From assembly GCA_022821585.1 (NCBI GenBank), contig JAJEDI010000041.1:147100-211099 (forward strand): a DNA stretch of 64,000 nt. Reading direction: 5' to 3'. The notes under the pieces were generated by a model, which was not told the DNA's origin, searched no databases, and saw only the letters and a list, made by a program, of their open reading frames with translations. Made by a program: the position numbers and the translations under genes. The stretch is from Caldilineaceae bacterium (GTDB lineage: Bacteria > Chloroflexota > Anaerolineae > Caldilineales > Caldilineaceae). Positions 44,051 to 53,216 of this stretch are shown here, piece after piece (the first letter of the stretch is position 1; every line of letters begins with the position of its first letter).

Positions 44051-45424
44051 ATGTCCGACACTCGAAATTCTCACCAGAAGATGAGTCGCCGCAGTTTTTT
44101 GCACGCCATGGCACTCGGTGCTGGCGGCGCCGCGTTGGCCGCTTGTGTCGTGCCTGAGGGAGCCATGCCGGCTGCGGAAGAGGCAGCCGCGCCGGCACAG
44201 GAAAACCTCCCTATTATCTATTGGTCGATGTTCGGCCTGCAGGAGGCCGCGCAGGCACAGAACCAGGTCGAGCGTTTTAACGAGCAGACCGGCGAAAACG
44301 CCATTTTCATGTCGATTGGCTGGGGCAACGTCACCCAGAAGGCACAGGTTGCGATTCAGGGCGGGAATCCCCCCGACATGGTATCGCTCTGGTCTCAGGC
44401 CTATACGTGGGGTCCCCGCGGACTTCTGCTCCCGCTGGAGGACTATGCCGAACGTGACGGCTTTGACGGCGAGGGCTGGTCCAAGCCGGCGTGGGACGCA
44501 CTCTGGTCGGAAGGGCACCTCTGGGGCACGGGGCATACTCTCAACGTCTTTGCCCTGCACAGCAACGACACGCTCTTGGAAGAGGGTGGGTTCAGTGCAG
44601 ACAGCCCGCCCGAATCTTTCGCCGATCTGGACGTGATGGCGGAGGCGCTGACAACGCATGATGACGACGGCAATATCACCCGGTTGGGTTTCCTGCCCTG
44701 GCTACGATCGGGCAGTCTCTGGCACTGGGGCTGGGCCAACGGCGCTCAGTTCTACGATGAGGATACCGACACAATTACGGCCGGATCCGAGGAGGCATTG
44801 CTCTATACGCTCGAATGGTTCAAGTCCTACGCGGACAAATATGACATTGAAAAGATCGACCGCTACGTTTCCGGCTTCGGCAACCGCAGCTCTCTGACAG
44901 AGGATCCCTGGTACGTCGACAAGATCGTCCTGCAGATAGACGGCAGTTGGAAGCGGAGCTGGATCCCGCGCTATGCGCCCGACCTTGACTACTCGGTATT
45001 CAAGTCCCCGTATGGTCCGGGATACACCGAACCGACCAGTCTGGTTGAGATTGGCGCGATGTTCAACGTACCCAACGGCGCCAAGAATCCGGACGGAGGA
45101 TGGCAGCTGGCCCACTTCATGGCCGGCAAGCAGCAGCAGATCGAATTCGGCAACCTGGTTGGCGACGTTCCTCCTCTGAACGAGGCCGCTCGCGATCCTG
45201 AGTTCCTCAATTCGCTGCCCTTCAACGAGCTCTATGTCGAGCTGACCGAGTCTGAGGGCGGCCGCGCCTGGCCGCGCATTCCTGTCCTGGAACAGTACAA
45301 GACCGAAATCCGACGGCTCCAGGACGAAGTCATTCACGGCCAGATCGATCCGCAGCAGGGCCTTGATGATATGACAGCCAAGCTGCAGCAGGAGTTGAAC
45401 GACTTCCGCCAGCAGGTCAGTTGA
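44051..45424 (+). CDS. Extracellular sugar-binding lipoprotein of an ABC importer (SBP family 1)
   Basis: The 457-residue binding protein starts with a twin-arginine lipoprotein signal: SRRSFL (R13/R14) and lipobox ALAAC (Cys32). The mature chain has the family-1 layout with FNEQTGENAIFMSIGWGNVTQKAQVAI and GNPPDMVSLWS near the N terminus. It captures an oligosaccharide and delivers it to the two permeases encoded downstream. ATG 44051 follows an AGGGGGA site. A strong hairpin separates it from the permease genes, probably protecting its mRNA so that it is made in excess. Confidence 0.93.
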   Translation: MSDTRNSHQKMSRRSFLHAMALGAGGAALAACVVPEGAMPAAEEAAAPAQENLPIIYWSMFGLQEAAQAQNQVERFNEQTGENAIFMSIGWGNVTQKAQVAIQGGNPPDMVSLWSQAYTWGPRGLLLPLEDYAERDGFDGEGWSKPAWDALWSEGHLWGTGHTLNVFALHSNDTLLEEGGFSADSPPESFADLDVMAEALTTHDDDGNITRLGFLPWLRSGSLWHWGWANGAQFYDEDTDTITAGSEEALLYTLEWFKSYADKYDIEKIDRYVSGFGNRSSLTEDPWYVDKIVLQIDGSWKRSWIPRYAPDLDYSVFKSPYGPGYTEPTSLVEIGAMFNVPNGAKNPDGGWQLAHFMAGKQQQIEFGNLVGDVPPLNEAARDPEFLNSLPFNELYVELTESEGGRAWPRIPVLEQYKTEIRRLQDEVIHGQIDPQQGLDDMTAKLQQELNDFRQQVS

Positions 45425-45447
45425 TAGAAAAGTCCCCTGGCACGTAA

Positions 45448-45479
45448 TCCCGGCGGGTTGGCCATTCAGCCCGCCGGGA
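45448..45479 (+). promoter_or_regulatory. Intercistronic stem-loop between binding-protein and permease genes
   Basis: A perfect 10-bp GC-rich stem (TCCCGGCGGG and CCCGCCGGGA) with a 12-base loop lies 23 bases after the binding-protein stop and 17 before the permease start. It has no T-run, so it is better read as an mRNA stabiliser, as in malE-malF, than as a terminator. Confidence 0.65.
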
Positions 45480-45496
45480 GACGGGAGAAGGCGGTC

Positions 45497-46399
45497 ATGA
45501 CACTAGGATTATCGCGACAGGAACGCCGCCGCTTGCGAGTTGGCGTCCTGTTTGCGCTTCCCTGGATTATTGGATTCCTGAGTTTCACGGTTTTCCCGGT
45601 CGTCTACTCCTTCTACTACAGTCTCAATGTGTTTACGACTTTCGGGCAGCCCTTGCACTGGGTCGGATTGAGTAACTATGTCAAATTATTGAACGACGAT
45701 CTCTTCTGGGTCTCACTTTACAATACGATGTACATGGTCGTCTTCGGCGTCTCTTTTCACATCGTCCTGGCCATCATTCTCGGGCTCCTGCTCAATCAGA
45801 ACCTTCGCGGCGTATCGATCTACAGGACCGTCTACTATATACCAACGATTGTCCCGATTGTCGCCACGTCCGTGCTGTGGATGTGGGTGTTCAACCCTGA
45901 ATTCGGACTGATCAACTCGGCGCTAAGCGTCATAGACGTCCACGGGCCGGGATGGTTGACCGACCCCGTCCTGTCGAAGCCATCTTTGATTCTGATGGGC
46001 GTGTGGACGATCGGTGGTACTCTCGTGATCTTTCTGGCCGGGCTGCAGGACATTCCCCAGCATCTCTTCGATGCTGCGATGATCGATGGTGCCGGCGCCC
46101 TGCAGAGGATCAGGAATGTTACCCTTCCGATGCTGTCCCCGGTCATCTTCTTCAATGTAATCATGGGTGTCATCGGCGGCTTCCAGATCTTCGCCCAGGC
46201 ATTTATCATGACCAGGGGAGGACCGCTGGATACGACCCTGTTCTACGCCTATTACCTCTATCAAAACGCATTTGAATTCTTTCAGATGCCCTATGCTTCG
46301 GCCATGGCCTGGATCCTATTCCTTGTCGTGATGGGAACGACACTGATCATCTTTCGCAGTTCGGCTCGTTTAGTTTACTACGAAGGCGAGGAGCGATAA
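45497..46399 (+). CDS. Sugar ABC transporter permease (MalF/UgpA-like)
   Basis: The 300-residue permease has six predicted transmembrane helices and the EAA loop DAAMIDGAGALQRIRNVTLP near residue 200, which docks the ATPase. LFALPWIIGFLSFTVFPVVY is the first helix. ATG 45497 is preferred over the upstream 45458 because the latter lies in the hairpin. Its stop is five bases before the GTG of the second permease gene, so the two form one unit. Confidence 0.93.
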   Translation: MTLGLSRQERRRLRVGVLFALPWIIGFLSFTVFPVVYSFYYSLNVFTTFGQPLHWVGLSNYVKLLNDDLFWVSLYNTMYMVVFGVSFHIVLAIILGLLLNQNLRGVSIYRTVYYIPTIVPIVATSVLWMWVFNPEFGLINSALSVIDVHGPGWLTDPVLSKPSLILMGVWTIGGTLVIFLAGLQDIPQHLFDAAMIDGAGALQRIRNVTLPMLSPVIFFNVIMGVIGGFQIFAQAFIMTRGGPLDTTLFYAYYLYQNAFEFFQMPYASAMAWILFLVVMGTTLIIFRSSARLVYYEGEER

Positions 46400-46403
46400 G
46401 GCT

Positions 46404-47303
46404 GTGGGCAGGACAACGACAACACTAAAGCGGCAACAACAGGTGGGCGCGTCCGGCTTTGGCAGTCTCTCAAGGTCGCAGCGCGAGACTTTGAGCCATT
46501 CCGCCAGTCATGTTGGACTCTTCGTCGTGGGTCTTCTGTTCTTTCTGCCCTTCTTCTGGCTGGTTTCTACCTCGCTGAAAGATCTGGACCAGATATTCAC
46601 GCTGCCTCCCATCTGGATTCCCGATCCGTTTCATTGGCAGAACTATCCGAAATCCCTAAGTTACTTTCCTTTTTTTCAGCAACTCCGCAACACGCTGGTC
46701 ATCGCAGTTTCCGCGGTATTTCTGACGGTAATTTCAAGTTCTCTGGTCGCATACAGTTTCTCGCGGCTGCGCTGGCATGGCCGCGACATTCTGTTCTTTG
46801 CCATGCTTTCGACGATGATGCTGCCTTACCAGGTCACGATGATACCGCTCTTCATCATGTTCCGGAGTCTCGGCTGGGTCAACACGCTACTGCCGCTGAT
46901 CGTGCCCCATGCATTTGGTGTTCCCTTCTTCATCTTCCTGCTGCGTCAGTTTTTTCTCAGTCTGCCCAGAGACCTGGACGACGCCGCCATTATTGACGGC
47001 TGCTCGGAATTCGGCGTCCTTTGGCGGGTCATACTTCCCCTGGCAAAGCCGGCTCTGGCTACCGTGGCGCTTTTTCAATTCCTGTGGAGCTGGAACGACT
47101 TCATCGGGCCGCTAATTTACCTGAACGATCCCAGCAAGTACACACTCTCCCTGGGAATCCAGGTTTTTGTCAGTACCGTGGGCGTCCAGTGGGGCTGGAT
47201 GATGGCAGTAACGACCGTTTTGACAGTGCCTGTGATCATCCTATTCTTCTTTACACAAAGGACGTTTATCCAGGGAATCGCTCTCACTGGCATCAAGGGG
47301 TGA
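46404..47303 (+). CDS. Sugar ABC transporter permease (MalG/UgpE-like)
   Basis: The 299-residue permease starts at GTG 46404. It has six helices and the EAA motif DAAIIDGCSEFGVLWRVILPLAKP near residue 200. FLPFFWLVSTSLKDLDQIF and FLWSWNDFIGPLIYL are typical of the MalG group. It partners the upstream permease and binding protein. The ATPase (MsmX/UgpC type) is not encoded nearby and is probably shared from elsewhere. A GH42 gene follows 70 bases later. Confidence 0.93.
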   Translation: MGRTTTTLKRQQQVGASGFGSLSRSQRETLSHSASHVGLFVVGLLFFLPFFWLVSTSLKDLDQIFTLPPIWIPDPFHWQNYPKSLSYFPFFQQLRNTLVIAVSAVFLTVISSSLVAYSFSRLRWHGRDILFFAMLSTMMLPYQVTMIPLFIMFRSLGWVNTLLPLIVPHAFGVPFFIFLLRQFFLSLPRDLDDAAIIDGCSEFGVLWRVILPLAKPALATVALFQFLWSWNDFIGPLIYLNDPSKYTLSLGIQVFVSTVGVQWGWMMAVTTVLTVPVIILFFFTQRTFIQGIALTGIKG

Positions 47304-47372
47304 TCTGACCGCAGGTTCTCCTACAGGACTCACTCCTGGTCTCACTTCATACACGGTCCAAAGGAGACTCCT

Positions 47373-49361
47373 TTGTCCAGCAAAGATGGCATTCTGATTG
47401 GCACCCATTACGAGTATCCGTTCGGCGGTATGGCAACGCGCCCGGAATGGCTGCCGCAAGGAGAGGATGACTGGCGCCGCGATCTGGAGATGATCAAAGA
47501 TACCGGCTTCGACTCAATCCGCATTCGCATCGGCCTGGACAGCATTCTTGACGAAGTGGGCCGGCTACTGGACATCTGCCAGGAACTTGACATCGGCGTC
47601 CTCTTCGGATTCGCGACCTTCTATGTTCACAATAGCTTCATCGAGGCGTATCCCGATGCCAGAGTGGTTGACAGGAATGGCGTTGCCTACCCGCAGCATG
47701 AACACGATTTCAGTTGGCAGCGGGCCTGCATCAATCATCCCGAATACCGCAGGCAGCGGGACCAACTCCTGGCCGACTGCGCCACGCGCTTCGCTGCGCA
47801 CCCGGCAATCATTGATTGGGACGTCCACAACGAACCCAGTATCGGCCCGGGTGACCACTCCTGCTACAACCCGCACACGCTGGACCAGTACCGCGAGGAC
47901 CTGGCGGCGCGGTTCTCCTCAATCGCGCAGGTGAACGAGCGATGGGGAACAGATTTCGAAGAGTTCGCCTCCGTGGAGCCTCCCACGGATGCGGAAACAG
48001 ACACAGAAAGTTTCTGGCGCGACTGGCGGGAGTTCATCGCCCGCAATCTGAACGACTTTCTGCTGGGAGGCATCAGCATCATCAAGGAGCACGCACCAGG
48101 GGTACGCGCAAGTTTCAACTATACCGACCCCTATCACATTCAACGCAACGGACAGGACTGGTGGATTCTGCCGCAGCTGGACTACGCCTCCTCGAGCCAC
48201 TACTGGGGCTCCGGTCCGCGCACGGGTGCAGAGGCCGGTTCGCGGATCGCTCTGCTCAAGGCGCTGGCCCCAGGCGCCCAGGCATGGCTGACCGAGTGCC
48301 AGGGCGGCCCCTTCCGATCGGACATCCTGTGGAGAGGGATCAACATTGAAGCTGAAGTAAACCAGGTATTCAGTTACGCCAGTCACGCGCACTACTTCTA
48401 CCGCTGGGACCCGCTGATGTCGGGGCCGGAGCCGTGGATCAACCACATGGTCGACGCCGACGAATACGACACGGAAAGAAGGCTGGCAACCAAGCGTGTC
48501 ATCGCAGATCTTCGGCGCTACGAAGACCTGATTGAGGCCGGCAACACTGTGCCAGCCCGGGTCGGCATCTACTTGACAAGGGAAATGGTTTGGGCGGCGA
48601 ACGCACGCGAGGCGCCTCTGAGTGATACCGTGGTGGGTCTTTATGCGCTCTTCATGGATTTGGGTTACGAGGTAACCTTTGTTCCACATAGCTTCGATGC
48701 CGATTGCGAACTGGAAGTGGTAGCCGTGCCGTTCACGCTGGGGATTTCTGAGAAGGAGGGGAAGGCATTTGGAGCCTACCAGGAGCGGGGCGGCAGAGTG
48801 ATCGCCGAACTGCCAATGACCAATTTGGAGGAGTGTCAGCAGGTGGGCGAGCAGCTTGGCCTTGCTTGCCGTGAATGGATTCGCCCAATTTACTTCATCG
48901 CCGGATGGAGTGTGAACGACAAAGAGGGCAAATTCGGCGGCTTCGCCTTTCACGATCAGGTGCTCCTGGACGACTACCAGGGGCAACCGTACGCGACCTA
49001 CCGCGACAGCGGCGAACCGGCGCTGATCAGCTCCGGCCCGGAAGGACGTCTCCTGATCCCTACGTTTGCTTTGGGCCGCTCCTATTTTTCCTCGCTTCAT
49101 CGGGGACTGCGCCGGCTGATTGAGGGCTGGCTTCCAGAATCTCTGCCTCCTGATGTTACAATTCAGGGTGTCCCCGACGAATACAGGTCTTTGGTGGAGG
49201 CCCGCCTGGTAGAAAGCGACCGCGGTAATCTGCTTTTCCTCATTAATCGATCGGGGTATGACTGGGAGGTGGAAGTACAGCCCAGGGGCTATCAGCCCGA
49301 AAAGGTGAGGCTACCCACACACGGTGCCACACACAGGCTGGTCCGCAGAACCGGCCAATAG
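47373..49361 (+). CDS. GH42-type beta-galactosidase
   Basis: The 662-residue enzyme has a TIM-barrel GH42 domain, with acid/base E154 (DWDVHNEPS) and nucleophile E308 (AWLTECQGGPF), a trimerisation/Rossmann-like domain (about 390-560, RVGIYLTREMVW) and a C-terminal beta domain. No signal peptide: it would act inside the cell on galactosides brought in by the ABC importer just upstream. The start is TTG 47373, supported by AAGGAG seven bases upstream. Alpha-arabinosidase or fucosidase activity is possible in this family. Confidence 0.92.
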   Translation: MSSKDGILIGTHYEYPFGGMATRPEWLPQGEDDWRRDLEMIKDTGFDSIRIRIGLDSILDEVGRLLDICQELDIGVLFGFATFYVHNSFIEAYPDARVVDRNGVAYPQHEHDFSWQRACINHPEYRRQRDQLLADCATRFAAHPAIIDWDVHNEPSIGPGDHSCYNPHTLDQYREDLAARFSSIAQVNERWGTDFEEFASVEPPTDAETDTESFWRDWREFIARNLNDFLLGGISIIKEHAPGVRASFNYTDPYHIQRNGQDWWILPQLDYASSSHYWGSGPRTGAEAGSRIALLKALAPGAQAWLTECQGGPFRSDILWRGINIEAEVNQVFSYASHAHYFYRWDPLMSGPEPWINHMVDADEYDTERRLATKRVIADLRRYEDLIEAGNTVPARVGIYLTREMVWAANAREAPLSDTVVGLYALFMDLGYEVTFVPHSFDADCELEVVAVPFTLGISEKEGKAFGAYQERGGRVIAELPMTNLEECQQVGEQLGLACREWIRPIYFIAGWSVNDKEGKFGGFAFHDQVLLDDYQGQPYATYRDSGEPALISSGPEGRLLIPTFALGRSYFSSLHRGLRRLIEGWLPESLPPDVTIQGVPDEYRSLVEARLVESDRGNLLFLINRSGYDWEVEVQPRGYQPEKVRLPTHGATHRLVRRTGQ

Positions 49362-49498
49362 GGCTGCCGGGCAGGAAGGGCAAGTAGACCCAAGCCAGAC
49401 TCGGAAGATCTTCTGGCGTTGGCCCGCGACGTCAGTAACTTTCATTGAACTGGCCGAATTGGGAGATTCATCATCAAACTATTCAGAGGGAGTGAGGA

Positions 49499-50605
49499 AT
49501 GAAGACAAGAGCAGCTGTGGTGTATGAGCACGACGCTCCAGTCGTTGTTGAAACTCTGACACTGGACGATCCCAAAGAAAACGAAGTCCTGTTGCGCATG
49601 GGTGCCAGTGGTGTGTGTCATTCCGATCTTTCGGTTGTAAACGGAACGATTTTCTACCCCCCACCGGTCGCACTGGGCCATGAAGGCGCAGGCATCGTTG
49701 AACGGATAGGCGCCAATGTTACCTATGTCAAGCCGGGCGACCACGTCATTCTTTCGTTCGTGACCTACTGTGAACAGTGCGCGATGTGCGAGACAGGCCG
49801 CGTCTGTCTGTGCCGGGGCATCGACGCACGCAAAGGCTATCTGCTGGACGACACCTGCCGCTTGCACAACGCCGCCGGCCATGACATTCCGCAGATGTCC
49901 CGCATCGCCACCATGTCAGACTTGGCGGTCGTTCCTGAACAGGCCCTGATAAAGATAGACAAGGATTACCCATTGGACAGGGCGGCGCTTGTCGGCTGCG
50001 GCGTAACGACCGGAGTGGGTGCCGTGCTGCGAACGGCGAGAGTTGAGGCAGGAAGTACAGTGGCTGTAATCGGGACAGGAGGAGTCGGCCTAAATGCGGT
50101 GCAAGGGGCAAAGATTGCCGACGCTGAGCGCATCATTGCAGTAGACCTGGTTGAGAAGAAACTGGAATTCGCGCGACAGTTCGGCGCGACGGACACAGTA
50201 AACGGATCCGAGGTGGATCCTGTCGAGGCTGTCAGAGAGCTGACAGGCGGTTTGGGCGTGGACTACGCCTTTGAGGCGATTGGCAATTCGGTGACGATCC
50301 GGCAGGCCTTCGATATGGTCCGCCCGGCTGGGACTGCCGTGGCGATTGGCCTGGCGCGCCATGACGATACAGTACCGATTCCTCCTCAGGAGCTGATTTG
50401 GAGCGAAAAGAGCCTGCTCGGCTCATACTACGGTACTTCCCGTCCGCGGGTGGACATGCCCGAATACCTTCGTCTATATGATGAAGGGAAGCTCAAGCTC
50501 GATGAGCTGATCACGCAGACCTACCAACTGGAACAGATCAACGACGCCTTTGCCGACATGGAAGCGGGAAAGAATGCCCGCGGCATACTGGCTCTCGACC
50601 TGTAG
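49499..50605 (+). CDS. Zinc-dependent alcohol dehydrogenase (MDR family)
   Basis: The 368-residue enzyme has catalytic-zinc residues C40 (GVCHSDL) and H61-E62 (GHEGAG), the structural-zinc lobe C91, C94, C97 and C105 in CEQCAMCETGRVCLC, and the NAD-binding GTGGVGLNAVQGAK. It resembles class-III-like or NDMA-dependent dehydrogenases that oxidise primary alcohols or thiol adducts of formaldehyde. GGAGTGAGGA sits just upstream of ATG 49499. It follows the galactosidase but may be separately transcribed. It converges on the helicase gene. Confidence 0.92.
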   Translation: MKTRAAVVYEHDAPVVVETLTLDDPKENEVLLRMGASGVCHSDLSVVNGTIFYPPPVALGHEGAGIVERIGANVTYVKPGDHVILSFVTYCEQCAMCETGRVCLCRGIDARKGYLLDDTCRLHNAAGHDIPQMSRIATMSDLAVVPEQALIKIDKDYPLDRAALVGCGVTTGVGAVLRTARVEAGSTVAVIGTGGVGLNAVQGAKIADAERIIAVDLVEKKLEFARQFGATDTVNGSEVDPVEAVRELTGGLGVDYAFEAIGNSVTIRQAFDMVRPAGTAVAIGLARHDDTVPIPPQELIWSEKSLLGSYYGTSRPRVDMPEYLRLYDEGKLKLDELITQTYQLEQINDAFADMEAGKNARGILALDL

Positions 50606-50642
50606 AAACATACATTCCGCTGCCGAACATATTCAGCCGCCT

Positions 50643-53102
50643 TTACGTCCCCTCTGCGGGCGGCAAGCCAATCACGTCCAACGACTTCCACGCTGCGCGC
50701 TCGGAAAGCCATCTATCCTTTACAGCAACGGGCAGTGTGCCGGCATTCAACCGGCGCACTGTCTCCGCGCTGCATCGAAGTTCTACGCCGAAGCTGTGTG
50801 TATTGCGTTCGGCTCTGGTTACGCGTTCACGCAGATTGCCCAGGCCGGCAGCGGCGGCATGGACCTCTGCCGCCGTGTGGTCCCCCTCACTCAGTTTTCC
50901 GGTCTTCTCGTCGGTCATGCCATCCTGCAACCGCGTCAACCGCCAGCCCCAATCGAGGGATGAATCTTCTTCAGATTCGGAGGCGAAAACGTTCAGGGAA
51001 AAGTCGGCCTGGCTGGCAAGCGCCTCCCGATAAAACTGGTAAACCGCTCGATAGCTGCGGCTGAACTGCGCAGGGGGCAGATCGCGGCGAGCCCGGCTGC
51101 CATAGCCCCGGCTGGATAGTCGTTCGTCCAGAATTGCCACGACGCCGCGATCGGCCGTCCGCCGGATCAGGCGACCGAATCCCTGCTTCAGCGTAAGCGT
51201 CATCAACGGGACCATATACTTACTGAAGCTGCTGCCCTCCTCAATCTCTTCAAGTGCCTGCGTTCGGGCCTCATGGAGTGGATCGCTCGGGGTTGGAAAT
51301 GGCAGCTTATCCAGAACGACCAGGGTCAAGTCGTCTCCAGGCAGGTCGACACCTTCCCAAAATGACTTGGTCGCCAGCAAAACGCTGTGCGGTGTGTTGC
51401 GAAACCAATCGAGGAGCAGATTTCGGGGGCGCTGACCTTGGGCCCGTAAAGGCCAGGGGACATTACTCAACCTCTCATGCACCTGTTGCAGACCGGTCCA
51501 GCTGGTAAATAGACACAGAGCCCTTCCCCGGCTTACTTCTAACAGCCGCTTGATCTCAGCCGCGACGGCATCGTAGAATGGGGCTCTGTCTCTCCAGTCG
51601 AAGGCAGGCAGTGCAGGCTGGTACAGCAGGGCCTGTTGCGAGTAGTCGAAAGCGGGATCAGCGACGAGCTCCAGCGGGTCGCCGGTCACGCCGCACCTGA
51701 CTTTGAAGTGTTCGAAGCTGCCGTCGGTTGCCAGGGTGGCGCTCGTGCAGATTACGGTGCGTCCCTCCTCAGCAAACAGATGCCGGGCAAGGTCTCGTGA
51801 CGGGTCGATCGGGGCGGCATGGAGACGAATGCTCAGGCGGCGAGAGCCCCTTATCCGTTCGGCATAGCGTACTGTAAGGTCGTCCCTCGAGCTGCTTGCC
51901 ACCGCCTTCAGTTTGCCTGCCAGAGAACCCAGCCCCTTCACCGCCAGTTCGTAGTTGGCTTCCTCTTCGGATTCCTCAGCAGAGAGGGGCGGGTGGCCCT
52001 CTTCGTTCTGACGACGGAAAGGGTTGGCTTGGCGCATTTCGTCCTGCAACGAGCTTAACTCCCCTGCCAGCTTCTTTAGCTCAGGCAGATCGGCATCTAT
52101 TCGAAAAACTCCTTTATCTGAAATCCGTTCAACTTCGGCAAATGCCATTCCGTTCTGCAGGACCAAATCGTCGAGCCGCGTGTCTTCCAGTTGCTTTCTG
52201 AAAATAGCTCCTGCCAGCAGCTGTTCCAGGGCAAAGTTGGAGGTTTCTTCCTCAAAGACCGAGGTAGCCGTGTTTTCCAGTTGATGCGCCTCGTCAATTA
52301 CGTAGATTGCAGCTTCTGGTAGAATCGCCTGCCCCATCTCCCCCAACTCCAGGGCATTGAGGAGGAGATGATGATTGGTAATGAGCACCTGCGCTCTTCG
52401 CGCCTTGTCCCGCATCTGATTTACAAAGCAGTTGTCTCCAAAATGGAGGCAACTGCGGCCTATACAGTCATCGGGAAAACTGACGACTCGGGGCCTCAGA
52501 TCGTTATTCAGGACAAAAGGCAGGTCGTCTACATCCCCACTGTCGGTACTTTCAAGCCACTTTCGCAGGAAGGCGACCTGCTCGTCTTCTCTATCGAGAA
52601 AAGCAAGCCGGCCTCTTTCCATCGCCTCTTTTTCCCACTTGTGGGTACAGATGTAGTTGTTGCGACCCTTGACAACAATGGCGTCTATCGGTCGGTCCAG
52701 CACTCTACTCAGGAAGGGGATATCCTTCCGAAACAGCTGGTCCTGCAGGGATTTATTTGCAGTGGCGACGACTACGGTACTTTCGCTCAGAATTGCCGGG
52801 AGCAGGTAGGCTATCGATTTACCCGTTCCCGTCGGGGCCTCGATCAGCGCCGGGCGCCGTTCAAGGATCGCTTTTCTGACGACCTCAGCCATTGCCAACT
52901 GGCCCGGTCTCAGCTCGAAGTCCGCCATGAGAGAGGACAAAGTACCGGCAGCGCCAAAATAGGCGTCAAGATCTGCGCTGGTCAGGGGGGAAGGTTGGCT
53001 TTCGCCCTTGTCGCTGCCATAGCGTCCCGCGTCTTCCATTACCACCATCTGATGGAGGTCGCCAGGCGACTCCGCAACGTAACTCTGTTCGAAGGATTCC
53101 AT
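50643..53102 (-). CDS. DinG/XPD-type Fe-S DNA helicase
   Basis: The product has about 819 residues (ATG 53102). Walker A is EAPTGTGKS (about 88-96), Walker B is VIDEAH (DEAH at about 270-273), and the C-terminal half has SFWEGVDLPGDDLTLVVLDKLPF and FGRLIRRTADRG. Four cysteines, C152, C213, C218 and C225 (YICTHKW, DDCIGRSCLHFGDNC), are the Fe-S cluster ligands of DinG/XPD helicases. It unwinds DNA 5' to 3', for example at R-loops and G-quadruplexes. It may be made from a leaderless transcript. Confidence 0.92.
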   Translation of the reverse strand: MESFEQSYVAESPGDLHQMVVMEDAGRYGSDKGESQPSPLTSADLDAYFGAAGTLSSLMADFELRPGQLAMAEVVRKAILERRPALIEAPTGTGKSIAYLLPAILSESTVVVATANKSLQDQLFRKDIPFLSRVLDRPIDAIVVKGRNNYICTHKWEKEAMERGRLAFLDREDEQVAFLRKWLESTDSGDVDDLPFVLNNDLRPRVVSFPDDCIGRSCLHFGDNCFVNQMRDKARRAQVLITNHHLLLNALELGEMGQAILPEAAIYVIDEAHQLENTATSVFEEETSNFALEQLLAGAIFRKQLEDTRLDDLVLQNGMAFAEVERISDKGVFRIDADLPELKKLAGELSSLQDEMRQANPFRRQNEEGHPPLSAEESEEEANYELAVKGLGSLAGKLKAVASSSRDDLTVRYAERIRGSRRLSIRLHAAPIDPSRDLARHLFAEEGRTVICTSATLATDGSFEHFKVRCGVTGDPLELVADPAFDYSQQALLYQPALPAFDWRDRAPFYDAVAAEIKRLLEVSRGRALCLFTSWTGLQQVHERLSNVPWPLRAQGQRPRNLLLDWFRNTPHSVLLATKSFWEGVDLPGDDLTLVVLDKLPFPTPSDPLHEARTQALEEIEEGSSFSKYMVPLMTLTLKQGFGRLIRRTADRGVVAILDERLSSRGYGSRARRDLPPAQFSRSYRAVYQFYREALASQADFSLNVFASESEEDSSLDWGWRLTRLQDGMTDEKTGKLSEGDHTAAEVHAAAAGLGNLRERVTRAERNTHSFGVELRCSAETVRRLNAGTLPVAVKDRWLSERAAWKSLDVIGLPPAEGT

Positions 53103-53108
53103 AGCCAA

Positions 53109-53137
53109 ACCTTAGCACACTTGTGCGCACATGACAA
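53109..53137 (-). promoter_or_regulatory. Candidate promoter of the DinG-like gene, possibly leaderless
   Basis: On the minus strand TTGTCA (53137-53132), a 17-base spacer and TAAGGT (53114-53109) place the start of transcription at or beside ATG 53102. No ribosome-binding site is seen, consistent with a leaderless mRNA. Match quality is five of six and four of six. Confidence 0.4.
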
Positions 53138-53144
53138 AAGAAGA

Positions 53145-53172
53145 ACGCCCTCGTTCGTTAAACTGAGGGCGT
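53145..53172 (-). terminator. Rho-independent terminator of the LysM-FAS1 gene
   Basis: ACGCCCTC (53145-53152) pairs with GAGGGCGT (53165-53172), an 8-bp stem with a 12-base loop. On the minus strand it is followed by TCTTCTTTTG, a U-rich tail. It lies 45 bases after the stop of the LysM-FAS1 gene. Confidence 0.7.
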
Positions 53173-53216
53173 CCCTTAGACTGTATTGTGTACGGTGACC
53201 TTAGCTGGCGATAGGG

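Noticed and set aside
47919..49100. 393-codon minus-strand frame
   Set aside because: Fully antisense to the GH42 gene with catalytic residues intact; no domain visible.
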